59,114 bases of DNA from the NCBI RefSeq assembly GCF_000260415.1, contig NZ_BACP01000012.1, positions 1 through 59,114 on the forward strand, read 5' to 3'. The notes under the pieces are model-generated. The model worked only from the letters and a program-made list of their open reading frames with translations, did no database searches and had not been told where the DNA came from. A program made the translations under genes and the position numbers. Within the stretch, counting starts at the first letter, position 1. Each line of letters starts with the position of its first letter. Source of the DNA: Liquorilactobacillus mali KCTC 3596 = DSM 20444. Lineage in GTDB: Bacteria; Bacillota; Bacilli; Lactobacillales; Lactobacillaceae. Of this stretch, positions 10,230 to 19,203 are shown piece by piece.

Positions 10230-10901
10230 ATGCTAACAAACAGATACAGTGAAGAAGAAATAATACAAAGATTGACTAAATATAGAGGAGCTAGTATAAG
10301 TCAAAAAGAACTTTTATTTATACTTATTTGCGGTTTTTTGGGAAAAGAAAATGCATCAAAAAAAGTTAATCAGTTTTTTTTACAATATACAGACTTGCGT
10401 CAGATAAAAGATCTTTCAGACATAGAGTTGATGGAGATTGTTGAAAGTGAGCATGATGTTCAGATGTTTAGAGCCCTTTGCGAATTCGCAGAGAGGCTCA
10501 ATAAAAGGCCCAAACTGACACTAGGAAAAATATACACGAGTCAGGAAATAGGCGAGGAGATGTCACTAGAACTAGGACTGTATTTGCAGGAAGTATTATT
10601 TGTAATATTATTAGACACAAAAAATCAAATAATTGCTAAAAAAATTATTTTTCAAGGAACCCTAGATACCGCTACGGTACACCCACGTGAAATTTTTCGT
10701 TTTGCATTGCAGTACGCTGCTGCCAGAATAATAATTGTTCATAATCATCCAAGCGGTGATACCGTACCTTCAAAAAATGATCTGCAGTTGACTAAGAGAA
10801 TCGAAGAGTGCGGGAATATGATTGGTATAGGCTTGCTCGATCACATTATTGTAGGATCATCACAATATTTGAGTATGCGCGAAGAAAAAATTCTTTCTTA
10901 A
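10230..10901 (+). CDS. radC: RadC family JAB-domain protein
   Basis: Belongs to the UPF0758/RadC family. A helix-hairpin-helix-like N-terminal part precedes a JAB/MPN domain whose metal motif is intact: HNHPSGDTVPSKND (H-x-H-x7-D) near residue 170. The family was named for a repair role that was later doubted, so its biochemical function is unsettled. The same gene (ysxA) lies beside mreBCD-minCD in Bacillus, matching the order here. The ATG is seven bases after AAAGGGG. 223 residues, complete. Confidence 0.9.
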   Translation: MLTNRYSEEEIIQRLTKYRGASISQKELLFILICGFLGKENASKKVNQFFLQYTDLRQIKDLSDIELMEIVESEHDVQMFRALCEFAERLNKRPKLTLGKIYTSQEIGEEMSLELGLYLQEVLFVILLDTKNQIIAKKIIFQGTLDTATVHPREIFRFALQYAAARIIIVHNHPSGDTVPSKNDLQLTKRIEECGNMIGIGLLDHIIVGSSQYLSMREEKILS

Positions 10902-10919
10902 AAGATCGCCTTGAATTCC

Positions 10920-10948
10920 TTGTTCAAGTAGGATGAATATGCTAAACT
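10920..10948 (+). promoter_or_regulatory. Promoter of the cold shock gene
   Basis: TTGTTC (10920-10925), 17 bases, TAAACT (10943-10948), with an extended TGC just before the -10 box. About 35 bases of leader follow. Confidence 0.6.
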
Positions 10949-10983
10949 TTTCATTAGTTAATTATTAAGAAGGATGTGTTTAT

Positions 10984-11190
10984 GTGCTTACAGGTACAGT
11001 TCATTTTTTTGAAAAGGATGAAGGATACGGCTTCATTACCCCAGATGATAATGAACAAGATATTTTTGTTCATTTTTCAGCAATTAAGACTGAAGGATAC
11101 AAGACACTAGTTGAGGGTCAGAGAGTTGAATTTGCTGTTGCCATTGGTAAGCGGGGCCCACAGGCAGTTAACGTCCATTTATTACAATAA
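10984..11190 (+). CDS. Cold shock domain protein
   Basis: A 68-residue OB-fold nucleic-acid-binding protein. RNP1 is GYGFITP and RNP2 is DIFVHFSAI. It is a diverged relative of the CspA family: the N-terminus is [15 protein letters not shown] instead of the usual GTVKWFNxxKGFG, so it may be a specialised paralogue. Start is GTG after AGAAGGATG; the ATG two bases earlier is in another frame. It has its own promoter and lies between radC and mreB. Confidence 0.9.
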   Translation: MLTGTVHFFEKDEGYGFITPDDNEQDIFVHFSAIKTEGYKTLVEGQRVEFAVAIGKRGPQAVNVHLLQ

Positions 11191-11297
11191 ATGATTGTAT
11201 AAATAATGATTAAGAATATTGAGAGTTAAAGACATTTTGTTTATCATTTAGTATGCTAACCAAGTAAGTAATTTTTAGTAAACGCCATCTAATTCTT

Positions 11298-11307
11298 ATG
11301 GTATAAT
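11298..11307 (+). promoter_or_regulatory. Extended -10 promoter of the mre-min cluster
   Basis: TATGGTATAAT has a consensus -10 (TATAAT, 11302-11307) with the extended TG dinucleotide one base before it. No convincing -35 box is seen. mreB starts 63 bases downstream. Confidence 0.6.
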
Positions 11308-11370
11308 TGAACTACTATTGAAGAACTGCGTTATTTATTAAAATGAGGCAACGTGAAGGGATGAAATATA

Positions 11371-12375
11371 TTGTTCGGAATCGGGACGAAAAATATTGGT
11401 ATAGACTTAGGTACAGCAAATACAATTGTGTATGCTGAAGGTAAGGGAATCGTATTGCGTGAACCTTCAGTTGTAGCTAAGAATACAAAAACAGGTGAAA
11501 TTGTTTCAGTTGGATCTGAAGCACGAGACATGATTGGACGCACGCCGGCAAGTATTGTTGCAATTCGTCCAATGAAAGACGGTGTAATTGCAGACTATGA
11601 TACGACGGTCGCAATGATGAAGTACTATATTCAAAAAGCTTTGGGTCGCAAGACAGGCAAGCCGTATGTGATGGTTTGCGTTCCTAGCGGTGTAACCGAA
11701 GTAGAAAAAAGAGCAGTGATCGATGCTACGCGTGTTGCTGGGGCACGTGATGCATATGTTATTGAAGAACCATTTGCAGCAGCTATTGGTGCGGGTCTTC
11801 CAGTTATGGATCCGACGGGAAGTATGGTTGTTGATATTGGTGGTGGTACAACAGATGTTGCAACCATCTCCCTAGGTGGAATTGTTTCTAGTCGCTCAAT
11901 TAGAATGGCCGGCGATAAGATTGATGATGCTATTATCTACTATGTTCGCCAGCATCATAATCTATTGATTGGTGAAAGAACAGCTGAACAATTGAAGATG
12001 AATGTTGCATCAGCTTCAGTTGAGGCTGCAAAAGAGTTGGATAGTCAGACAATTCGCGGTCGTGATTTGTTAAGTGGGCTTCCAAAAACAATTGATATTG
12101 AGGCTGTTGATGTCGCTCAAGCAATTCAAGAGGTTGTGCAGGAAATTATCTCTGCAATCAAGGAAACATTGGAAGAAACATCCCCTGAGATTGCCGCTGA
12201 TGTAATCGACCATGGAATCGTTCTTACCGGTGGTGGTGCGCAGTTGCGTCATTTGCCTGAAGTAATTGCAGACGCTACAAAAGTACCTGTGTTTATCGCA
12301 TCGGAGCCATTAGATTGTGTGGCTATCGGTACTGGTGAATCACTAAAGAGTATTGAAGTAATGAAAAAAAGATAA
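11371..12375 (+). CDS. mreB: Rod shape-determining protein MreB
   Basis: Bacterial actin that guides lateral wall synthesis. Actin-fold ATP motifs are present: GIDLGTANT (phosphate 1), [11 protein letters not shown] (phosphate 2) and [11 protein letters not shown] (adenosine motif). 334 residues, normal length. It begins with TTG after AAGGGA; no in-frame ATG or GTG lies upstream before a stop, and [14 protein letters not shown] is the family N-terminus. A terminator-like hairpin separates it from mreC, so MreB may be made in excess of MreC and MreD. Confidence 0.96.
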   Translation: MFGIGTKNIGIDLGTANTIVYAEGKGIVLREPSVVAKNTKTGEIVSVGSEARDMIGRTPASIVAIRPMKDGVIADYDTTVAMMKYYIQKALGRKTGKPYVMVCVPSGVTEVEKRAVIDATRVAGARDAYVIEEPFAAAIGAGLPVMDPTGSMVVDIGGGTTDVATISLGGIVSSRSIRMAGDKIDDAIIYYVRQHHNLLIGERTAEQLKMNVASASVEAAKELDSQTIRGRDLLSGLPKTIDIEAVDVAQAIQEVVQEIISAIKETLEETSPEIAADVIDHGIVLTGGGAQLRHLPEVIADATKVPVFIASEPLDCVAIGTGESLKSIEVMKKR

Positions 12376-12403
12376 TAGAGACGATTGAAGCGTGTCATGT
12401 TGG

Positions 12404-12440
12404 GAGGTTGGGAGTATTCGTCCAACCTCTTAATTTTTTG
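12404..12440 (+). terminator. Terminator/attenuator between mreB and mreC
   Basis: GAGGTTGG (12404-12411) pairs with CCAACCTC (12422-12429) and is followed by TTAATTTTTT. mreC has no obvious promoter of its own, so this is probably a partial terminator that sets the mreB to mreCD ratio. Confidence 0.7.
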
Positions 12441-12469
12441 ATATGTCTTTGAGTGTAGTGGAGGAAATA

Positions 12470-13318
12470 ATGCAAAGATTTTTTTTCAATAAAAGACTTA
12501 TCATTGTACTTATTACATTGATTATCGGATTTGTATTAGTCGCATTTTCAGTTACTGTTAGAAATAATAAATCAACGCCGCCAATTATCCAACAGTTTGG
12601 TAACGATGCTGCAGGTCTGGTTGATAGGGTTGTAAGCTATCCGATAAGTGCGGTCGGAAATGTTGGTGGTGCAGTTGAGAATTTGCTTAATACTTATCAG
12701 GAAAATCAAAAACTAAAAAAACAGATTGATAGTTTGGCATCCGAGAAGGTTTCCAATCAAACAATTCGCAGAGAGAATACCGCTTTAAAGAAGCAATTGA
12801 AGTTGAATAAGTCTTTGACAAATTATACTGCGGTTACATCTTATGTTATTGCAAGAACACCTTCTTCATGGCAGAATCAGATAATCATCAGCAAGGGTTC
12901 ATTGGCTGGTGTTAAAAAGAATGCCGCTGTTTTGTCTGACAAAGGATTGGTTGGACGTGTTACTGAAGTAAACAAGACAAATAGTAAGGTCGAATTGATC
13001 AGCACAACGAATGATGACGCTGATCGCTTTGCTACAACAATCATCACAGATGATGGGTCAGTCAATGGATTGATTACTAGCTACAATGCCGATACTAACA
13101 GACTAATAATGGGGCAAATTGATTCTCAAAAAACAATGAAAAAGGGTGACAAAGTCATTACTTCTGGTATGGGTGGCAACTCTCCCCAAGGAATCTATGT
13201 TGGAACTGTTATGAAAGTTGAAAAGGACGATTATGGATTGGCCTCAAAAGTTGAAATAAAACCTGCGGCAGATTTGACGAATCTTAATATAGTTACTGTT
13301 GCAAAAAGAACAGATTAG
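12470..13318 (+). CDS. mreC: Rod shape-determining protein MreC
   Basis: Membrane-anchored scaffold of the elongasome. One transmembrane helix (about residues 10-29), a coiled coil (about 65-105) and the extracellular beta-domain with SSWQNQIIISKGSLAGV follow in the usual order. The ATG at 12470 is chosen for the strong AGTGGAGG site just upstream; an ATG at 12443 has none. mreD follows after 11 bases. 282 residues. Confidence 0.93.
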   Translation: MQRFFFNKRLIIVLITLIIGFVLVAFSVTVRNNKSTPPIIQQFGNDAAGLVDRVVSYPISAVGNVGGAVENLLNTYQENQKLKKQIDSLASEKVSNQTIRRENTALKKQLKLNKSLTNYTAVTSYVIARTPSSWQNQIIISKGSLAGVKKNAAVLSDKGLVGRVTEVNKTNSKVELISTTNDDADRFATTIITDDGSVNGLITSYNADTNRLIMGQIDSQKTMKKGDKVITSGMGGNSPQGIYVGTVMKVEKDDYGLASKVEIKPAADLTNLNIVTVAKRTD

Positions 13319-13329
13319 AAGGTGGTTTG

Positions 13330-13845
13330 ATGAGAGTTTCAAAAATACGATATTATTACCCCTTGGGTCTGTTCATAGCTCTTTTTCTAGATGGAACTTT
13401 AAGCAATATTTTTGCGGGTAACTTTTTTACGGCTAACGTGTCCATTGAAAGTCGTTTATTTCTACTTTGGGTTGTAATGAGTGTCTTTTTTGCAAAAGTT
13501 GAACATCCATTTTTTTGGGCAATTGCGGTTGGATTAACATTTGACTTGTTTTTCACGGGTATAATTGGACCATTCTTTATGTTAGTCCCATTTATCCTTT
13601 ATTTAACTAGAGTGATGTATAGTTTTTTTACACCATCCTTTATTGTGGTACTATTAATATATCTGATAGATATTGCACTCTTTACACTTTTATTCTACTG
13701 GATTAACGTACTGATCGGTTTTACGAGTGTTTCACTTGCAGGCTTTATCAGTGGTACACTTGGACCCACATTAGCATTTAATTTGGCAGTATTTGTAATA
13801 TTATATCTGCCAATTAAAGGTCTGATGGAAATGTCCTCAAGATAG
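13330..13845 (+). CDS. mreD: Rod shape-determining protein MreD
   Basis: Very hydrophobic 171-residue protein with about five membrane segments, as expected for MreD, the integral membrane partner of MreC in wall elongation. Sequence conservation in this family is low, so the call rests on hydrophobicity, length and position between mreC and minC. ATG at 13330 follows AAGGTGG; an upstream TTG at 13327 is less likely. minC starts 14 bases after the stop codon. Confidence 0.88.
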   Translation: MRVSKIRYYYPLGLFIALFLDGTLSNIFAGNFFTANVSIESRLFLLWVVMSVFFAKVEHPFFWAIAVGLTFDLFFTGIIGPFFMLVPFILYLTRVMYSFFTPSFIVVLLIYLIDIALFTLLFYWINVLIGFTSVSLAGFISGTLGPTLAFNLAVFVILYLPIKGLMEMSSR

Positions 13846-13859
13846 GGGTGGCGTTTAAA

Positions 13860-14537
13860 ATGCAAAATGTTGTTTTAAAAGGTCATAAAAATGGCTATGT
13901 AATAGCAATTCGTGCAGATTCTAAGTTTGAAGATGTTCTTGCTGAAGTAACAACTCTGTTTGCAGATTTGCAGAAGGATGAGAAGCGTGATTCAGCACAG
14001 CCAATTTCTTTTAATATCACTACGGGAACACGGCTGTTAAGTGCTGAAGAAAAGAAAAAAATTGAGGATGTTGTAAGTAATTATCCGCTCTTTTCGATAC
14101 ATAAGTTTACTTCTGATGTTATGCTTGTTCAGGATGCCATTGAGATGGTTGAGAGTAAGGTTGTACATCTTAATGCAAATACTGTGAGAAATGGTCAAAT
14201 TGAATATATCAAGGGTGATGTCCTATTCATAGGTAATTTGCATCGTGGAGGGATTTTGAGAGCAACTGGGAATGTGTTTTTACTTGGTAATTGTGAAGGA
14301 ATCATACATGCTGGTTATTTAAGCGATGCACAGGCAATTATTGCTGGAAATGTTTCAAAAGCCCAACAGGTCAGGATTGCGGATGTGGTCGATATCATTT
14401 CTGATGATGAAGAAAAAATGGCAAGAGATAGTGAAGTCGTAGTTTACGTTAATGACTTGCACGCACTTGATTACACTGAACGTGATCAAGTGAAAGTGAT
14501 TAGGCCAAAATTATTTGCACATATGGGAGGTTACTAA
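13860..14537 (+). CDS. minC: Septum site-determining protein MinC
   Basis: Inhibitor of FtsZ polymerisation that acts with MinD at the poles. An N-terminal domain (residues 1-95) is followed by the C-terminal beta-helix domain with GDVLFIGNLHRGGILRATG and the repeated glycine-rich turns that bind MinD. ATG at 13860 has GGGGTGG nine bases upstream; the GTG at 13848 lies within that site. It precedes minD by two bases, which implies translational coupling. 225 residues. Confidence 0.93.
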   Translation: MQNVVLKGHKNGYVIAIRADSKFEDVLAEVTTLFADLQKDEKRDSAQPISFNITTGTRLLSAEEKKKIEDVVSNYPLFSIHKFTSDVMLVQDAIEMVESKVVHLNANTVRNGQIEYIKGDVLFIGNLHRGGILRATGNVFLLGNCEGIIHAGYLSDAQAIIAGNVSKAQQVRIADVVDIISDDEEKMARDSEVVVYVNDLHALDYTERDQVKVIRPKLFAHMGGY

Positions 14538-14539
14538 AG

Positions 14540-15346
14540 ATGGGCAAAGCGATTGTTGTTACTTCTGGAAAAGGTGGGGTAGGAAAGACAACTACTTCTG
14601 CTAATTTAGGAACCGCACTTGCACTCTCTGATAAAAAGGTTTGTTTACTTGATTTGGATATTGGATTAAGAAACCTTGACGTTATTTTAGGCTTAGATAA
14701 TAGAATTATTTATGATATTGTGGATGTTGCCAAGGGAAGAGCGAAGCTGCATCAGGCTTTAATCAAGGACAAGCGCTTTGATGACAAACTATTTTTATTA
14801 CCAGCAGCACAAAATGCTGACAAATCAGTACTTGAACCGGATGAGGTCAAGGCAATAGTTGATGAATTAAAACCAGATTATGATTATGTTCTGATTGACT
14901 GTCCAGCTGGAATTGAACAAGGATTCTTGAATGCTATTGCTGGGGCGGATCAAGCAATTGTTGTTTCAACACCTGAGATTTCGGCTGTTCGTGATGCAGA
15001 CCGTGTTATTGGGTTACTTGAAAAAGCAGGTTTAAAAGAGCCACCACAACTGGTTATAAACAGAATAAGAACTCACATGATGAACGATGGGCAGGTCATG
15101 GATATTGATGAGATAACACATCATTTATCTATTAATTTGCTTGGGATAGTATTTGATGACGACAAAGTGATCAGTACATCTAATAAGGGTGAACCTATTG
15201 TTTTAGATGAAACTAACCCAGCTGCACAGGGATATCGTAATATCGCACGGAGACTGCAAGGCGAGACGGTACCTTTGATGAATATCAAAGAAGTTGAAAA
15301 GAAGGGATTTCTTCAAAATATTTTTTCGTGGTTTAAGAAAAAGTAG
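14540..15346 (+). CDS. minD: Septum site-determining ATPase MinD
   Basis: ParA/MinD-type ATPase that recruits MinC to the membrane. The deviant Walker A motif is GKGGVGKTT at residues 10-18 and the Walker B region is YVLIDCPAG. The last dozen residues (FLQNIFSWFKKK) form the amphipathic membrane-targeting helix. No minE is present; Bacilli use DivIVA/MinJ to place MinCD. Start ATG follows GGGAGG. It is the last gene of the mreBCD-minCD run and a terminator follows. Confidence 0.97.
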   Translation: MGKAIVVTSGKGGVGKTTTSANLGTALALSDKKVCLLDLDIGLRNLDVILGLDNRIIYDIVDVAKGRAKLHQALIKDKRFDDKLFLLPAAQNADKSVLEPDEVKAIVDELKPDYDYVLIDCPAGIEQGFLNAIAGADQAIVVSTPEISAVRDADRVIGLLEKAGLKEPPQLVINRIRTHMMNDGQVMDIDEITHHLSINLLGIVFDDDKVISTSNKGEPIVLDETNPAAQGYRNIARRLQGETVPLMNIKEVEKKGFLQNIFSWFKKK

Positions 15347-15370
15347 AATTAATTTCTAATGTGAGAAGAG

Positions 15371-15401
15371 CGGAGCCAATTATTATGGCTTCGTTTTTTT
15401 A
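15371..15401 (+). terminator. Intrinsic terminator after minD
   Basis: CGGAGCCA pairs with TGGCTTCG across a seven-base loop, followed by seven T. It ends the mre-min transcript. Confidence 0.88.
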
Positions 15402-15507
15402 TTGTGCTAATAAAAATGACAAATGAATCAATGAAGAGTAAAATTTTTCATAGATATCTTGTTTTTTGCGCAGTAATGTTAAGCAAAAATCAGAAAAGGG
15501 GAAGTAG

Positions 15508-16959
15508 ATGTCCATAACATTAATGATTATTGAAGTTGTTTTTTTATTGAACCTTGTTTTTGCAATGTTAACAGTTTTTAGGGAAAAACGTGAAATCTCA
15601 GCCACATGGGCTTGGCTCTTGGTTTTACTGTTATTACCTGTAATAGGGTTTATTCTGTATTTATTCATTGGGAAAAAGCTTTCACGAAACAAAATTGATG
15701 ATATTAGAACACAAAAACAAATTGGTATCGATCAGCTGGTTAGCCTGCAAAAAGAACAGTGGGATGAAAAAGAATTACTGCCAGCAGATGAGATAATTGA
15801 TACGGCACGCGAGATGGTTCATCTTTTTCTAGAAACCGATAATGCTATTTTAACCAAGCATAATAAGGTTGAAATATTGACAGATGGTAAGGAAAAGTTC
15901 AAAAGGCTGTTTGAGGATATAGCGGCTGCAACCGACCATGTTCATGTAGAGTATTACACGTTTTACAACGATGAGATTGGGAACCAACTTTTGCATCTGC
16001 TTGAAAAGAAAGCGGCTGAAGGTGTCAAGGTACGAGTCATTTATGATAGTTTTGGTTCACATGGTACAACCAAAAAGTTTTTTGCTAAGTTAGAAGAACT
16101 TGGTGGTCGTGCAGAAGCATTCTTTGGTTCAGGTCGAAGTTTCTCTAGTTTTCGTTTGAACTATCGTAATCACCGTAAGCTAGTGATTATTGACGGAAAA
16201 GTTGGCTATATTGGCGGCTTCAATGTTGGAGATCAATATTTAAGCAGAAGCAAGAAGTTTGGTTATTGGAGAGATACTCATATTCGTGTTCAGGGAAATG
16301 CTACTGATTCTATGCAGTCCAGATTCTTCATGGATTGGAACGCTACTGCTCCAGAAAAGGATCGTATTGATTATCAAGAAAATTATTTTCCGCTGGTCAA
16401 GCGCCAGGGAAAAACGAGTATCCAGATTGTTTCAAGCGGACCTGATAATGACATTGAGAAGATTAAACTTGGATATATTAAGATGATTAATAATGCTACT
16501 GAATATATAATGATTCAAACTGCTTATCTGATACCAGATGATCCCATTTTAGAAGCTCTTTCATTAGCGGCATTTTCGGGAATTAAAGTCAAGATTATGA
16601 TTCCCTCAATGCCAGATCATCCTTTCGTATATCGTGCAACACAGTATTATGCGAAGTCATTAATTACAAATGGTGTAGAGATATACAGATACGATAATGG
16701 TTTTTTACATTCAAAAACATTGGTTGTAGATGATAAGATTGCTTCTGTTGGTTCTGCAAACATGGATTATCGCAGTTTTAAGTTGAACTTTGAAGTTAAT
16801 GCCTTCTTGTATGATCAAGAGATAAGTGAACAGTTAAGTAATATTTTTAGGGAAGATATGAAGAAATCTACAAAATTAACGATTGAAGATTTTAAGGAGC
16901 AATCAATATGGTTAAAGTTCAAACAGTATTTTTCAAGGCTGTTATCTCCAATTTTGTAG
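15508..16959 (+). CDS. cls: Cardiolipin synthase (phospholipase D family)
   Basis: Joins two phosphatidylglycerol molecules to form cardiolipin. Two N-terminal membrane helices (about residues 4-25 and 33-53) precede two PLD domains with intact HKD motifs: HRKLVIIDG near residue 220 and HSKTLVVDD near residue 400. 483 residues, the standard length. GGGGAAG precedes the ATG. It stands alone between the minD terminator and a copy of the intergenic repeat. Confidence 0.95.
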   Translation: MSITLMIIEVVFLLNLVFAMLTVFREKREISATWAWLLVLLLLPVIGFILYLFIGKKLSRNKIDDIRTQKQIGIDQLVSLQKEQWDEKELLPADEIIDTAREMVHLFLETDNAILTKHNKVEILTDGKEKFKRLFEDIAAATDHVHVEYYTFYNDEIGNQLLHLLEKKAAEGVKVRVIYDSFGSHGTTKKFFAKLEELGGRAEAFFGSGRSFSSFRLNYRNHRKLVIIDGKVGYIGGFNVGDQYLSRSKKFGYWRDTHIRVQGNATDSMQSRFFMDWNATAPEKDRIDYQENYFPLVKRQGKTSIQIVSSGPDNDIEKIKLGYIKMINNATEYIMIQTAYLIPDDPILEALSLAAFSGIKVKIMIPSMPDHPFVYRATQYYAKSLITNGVEIYRYDNGFLHSKTLVVDDKIASVGSANMDYRSFKLNFEVNAFLYDQEISEQLSNIFREDMKKSTKLTIEDFKEQSIWLKFKQYFSRLLSPIL

Positions 16960-16984
16960 AAGTTATGTGCCAATAAGAAATAAT

Positions 16985-17086
16985 GCGAGATGAGCTGGCG
17001 GAGAATGTTGACTTATGGAACACATTTGTCGGCGTAAACTGAGAAGCTAGAATCTGGGACAAAAGATAATTTTTGATCCAGATTTG
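16985..17086 (+). repeat. Intergenic repeat, copy A (+ orientation)
   Basis: A tail containing ACTTATGGAACACATTTGTC is followed by a hairpin whose arms are AATCTGGGACAAAAG and TTTTTGATCCAGATT. The tail and hairpin sequences recur in other intergenic spaces of this window, most closely in copy F at 52855-53029. It lies between cls and the alpha/beta hydrolase gene. Confidence 0.65.
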
Positions 17087-17122
17087 GTTACATTTTGTTT
17101 GAAAAAAAGATGGAGAAAATTG

Positions 17123-18058
17123 ATGAGTAAGAAAAAGATTTTTGGTATAGTATTTGGATTATTAGTTGTTGTAGTCTTAGCAGGAGTCGGTGGTGCAAGC
17201 GTGTATCTCTATAACTTTGCTTTTGAGCCACAAAGTCCCCTCAATTCAAAGATTCCTGCTAAGAAGGCAAAGCGATTAGGTGCTGATAAGAAATGGCTGC
17301 AAAATGTGAAGCAAGAGAGTTGGAATGAGATTTCTGCTGATCAAGATCTAAAATTACATGCAGCCTATGTTCCTGCAAAAGAAAAAACAGAAAAAACAAT
17401 TATCGTGGCCCACGGGTATCAGGAAAACCATAAAGATATGGCTAGTTATATTCGGATGTTCCATGAACTTGGATACAACGTTTTAGCACCAGATGATCGC
17501 GGTGCAGGTGAAAGCCAAGGAAAATATATTGGTTTTGGATGGCCGGATCGTTTGGATTATGTAAAGTGGATTAAGAAAGTAATTGCGAAAAATGGCAAAA
17601 ACTCTGAAATAGGGCTTTTTGGTGTCAGTATGGGTGGAGCAACGGTCATGATGGTTAGTGGTGAGAAATTACCTAAACAGGTCAAAGCAATTGTTGAAGA
17701 TGCCGGATATTCAAGTATTGAGAGTGAACTGGCTTACGAGCTCAAGGCGCGCTTTAACTTACCAAAGGAACCATTAATCACAACTGCAGCTTGGTACACT
17801 AACTTTAAGGCTGGATTTAATTTTAAAGCTGGGAGTTCATTAAAACAATTACGCAAGAATAAACTGCCAATATATTTTATCCACGGTGGTGAAGACACGT
17901 TTGTTCCTACAAAGATGGTCTATCAAAATTATGCAGCTACCAAAGGAACAAAGAAAATATGGGTAGCTGCAAAGGCCGGACATGCGATGACGTATTATGA
18001 TTATCCAAAGGAATACCAGAAAAAGGTTAGCCATTTCTTTACAGAATATTTGAATTGA
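17123..18058 (+). CDS. Membrane-anchored alpha/beta hydrolase
   Basis: Probable cell-surface serine hydrolase. An N-terminal signal-anchor helix (about residues 6-28) puts the catalytic domain outside. The triad is visible: nucleophile serine in GVSMGG, aspartate in GGEDTFVP and histidine in AGHAMTYY; DDRGAGES is the oxyanion-side strand motif. Substrate unknown; esterase or peptidase-like activity is possible. ATG at 17123 is chosen for GGAGA upstream and because the signal anchor follows directly; an earlier in-frame start has no ribosome site. It converges on the next gene. Confidence 0.88.
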   Translation: MSKKKIFGIVFGLLVVVVLAGVGGASVYLYNFAFEPQSPLNSKIPAKKAKRLGADKKWLQNVKQESWNEISADQDLKLHAAYVPAKEKTEKTIIVAHGYQENHKDMASYIRMFHELGYNVLAPDDRGAGESQGKYIGFGWPDRLDYVKWIKKVIAKNGKNSEIGLFGVSMGGATVMMVSGEKLPKQVKAIVEDAGYSSIESELAYELKARFNLPKEPLITTAAWYTNFKAGFNFKAGSSLKQLRKNKLPIYFIHGGEDTFVPTKMVYQNYAATKGTKKIWVAAKAGHAMTYYDYPKEYQKKVSHFFTEYLN

Positions 18059-18069
18059 TAATTTTGATA

Positions 18070-18145
18070 AAAAAAGAGTGTGATCTTCAGCAGGTTTGAG
18101 CCAAAACTCAAATTTTACTGATTTATATCACACTCTTTTTTGTAT
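18070..18145. terminator. Bidirectional terminator / repeat copy H
   Basis: AAAAAGAGTGTGAT pairs with ATCACACTCTTTTT around an inner TTTGAG...CTCAAA hairpin; A-run and T-run on opposite sides make it two-way. The inner CTCAAATTTTACTGATTTAT resembles the distal part of copies C and D of the intergenic repeat family. It separates two convergent genes. Confidence 0.75.
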
Positions 18146-18160
18146 GCTCATATTACATTT

Positions 18161-19066
18161 TTACCAAAAAATAATTTGTTCGATTTTTAAATCTTGTTTT
18201 AATTGTAAGAGACTGTTGTCATCAATGGGAGTAATTAAAGGTGTGATCTTGGTTGGATAATTTGCTGCAGTGACAGGTTGCAACATTGGATCAGTGTAGT
18301 TATTTTCAGCATCGATTATCTCTAACTTTGTATCAACTTGCTGGATGACTGCTAAATTTTGTTCATCTTTTGAGAAGGAAGTTAAGAATTCATCATCTGG
18401 AAAGAAGAAATTTAGAAATTCAGCATATTCTTTTTGCCAGAGAATTATCCTATCATGTTCTCTCGCGGTCTCGTTATATTTAGCAAGACGTTCTGGATTC
18501 AAGGGTGAGAATAAGACTTTTGTGGGAGTATCAGCCGATACATGTGAAATGAATTTGCCAAATTGTTTTTGGATACCTGTTTCACTAATGATTGGCTGAG
18601 AATTATTTGTGTACATTTTCGCATCTAAGTAAAAAGATGATGGCTGATTTTGCCGAATAACTTTTTTCCATTTTTTGAGCCGCTTGCCATGAGCACCGTT
18701 GTTAGTGAATGAATGACAGTAAAAAATAGACTTACTTGATGAGTTGATAAGAAAGGCGAGTGAGCCATACAAGGAATCATCATTTTTGAAGGCGGTTATT
18801 TCAACTCCAGCGATTCTTTGTGGGTATTGAGCTGGAATTATTTTTGGTTGACTTTGCAGCTTATCAATGAAGCCAAATCGTATTAATTTTTGAATTAATG
18901 TGTAAAGTTCTAGTGATAAATAAAATCTGATTTTTTTGTCAGATGTTCTTAGAGCACTGATATTATTTTCACTATAGTGTGTGATAAAGACGTATTCTTT
19001 AATAACAGTTTTGCGAACATCAAACTGAATATTTTCGAAAACAAACTCTGAATTATTTTCTGACAT
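18161..19066 (-). CDS. Degenerate MBL-fold / beta-CASP-like protein, probable pseudoenzyme
   Basis: Not a named family that I recognise, but several segments line up with metallo-beta-lactamase-fold beta-CASP hydrolases. VFITHYSENNISAL matches the LITHxHxDHIGAL metal motif with only the first histidine kept; FYCHSFTNNGAHG matches FYTGDFRxHG with the metal aspartate changed to serine; VLFSPLNPERLAKYNETA and DRIILWQKEYAEFL match the beta-CASP helix-strand pair. At 301 residues it is shorter than the usual 400-plus and lacks the C-terminal histidine motif. It should therefore not bind two zincs. Starts with ATG, with AGGAG just upstream. A binding or regulatory role is inference only. Confidence 0.6.
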   Translation of the reverse strand: MSENNSEFVFENIQFDVRKTVIKEYVFITHYSENNISALRTSDKKIRFYLSLELYTLIQKLIRFGFIDKLQSQPKIIPAQYPQRIAGVEITAFKNDDSLYGSLAFLINSSSKSIFYCHSFTNNGAHGKRLKKWKKVIRQNQPSSFYLDAKMYTNNSQPIISETGIQKQFGKFISHVSADTPTKVLFSPLNPERLAKYNETAREHDRIILWQKEYAEFLNFFFPDDEFLTSFSKDEQNLAVIQQVDTKLEIIDAENNYTDPMLQPVTAANYPTKITPLITPIDDNSLLQLKQDLKIEQIIFW

Positions 19067-19121
19067 ATTGAATTCTCCTTACATAAATACCAACAATGCT
19101 AACTTTTTAGAAGCAAATACT

Positions 19122-19149
19122 TTGAGTCTTTATATATAGCGTGTACAAT
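19122..19149 (+). promoter_or_regulatory. Promoter of the HesB-like gene
   Basis: TTGAGT (19122-19127), 16-base spacer, TACAAT (19144-19149). The start would fall in the tandem repeat immediately downstream. Confidence 0.6.
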
Positions 19150-19150
19150 G

Positions 19151-19176
19151 TAGTTGAGACATAGTAGTTGAGACAT
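19151..19176 (+). repeat. Tandem 12-bp direct repeat in a 5' leader
   Basis: TAGTTGAGACAT occurs at 19151-19162 and again at 19165-19176, directly after the -10 box and before the ribosome site of the HesB-like gene. It may be a regulator-binding site or a chance duplication. Confidence 0.6.
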
Positions 19177-19203
19177 GGTAAAAAAACGAATGGAGGAACT
19201 AAA

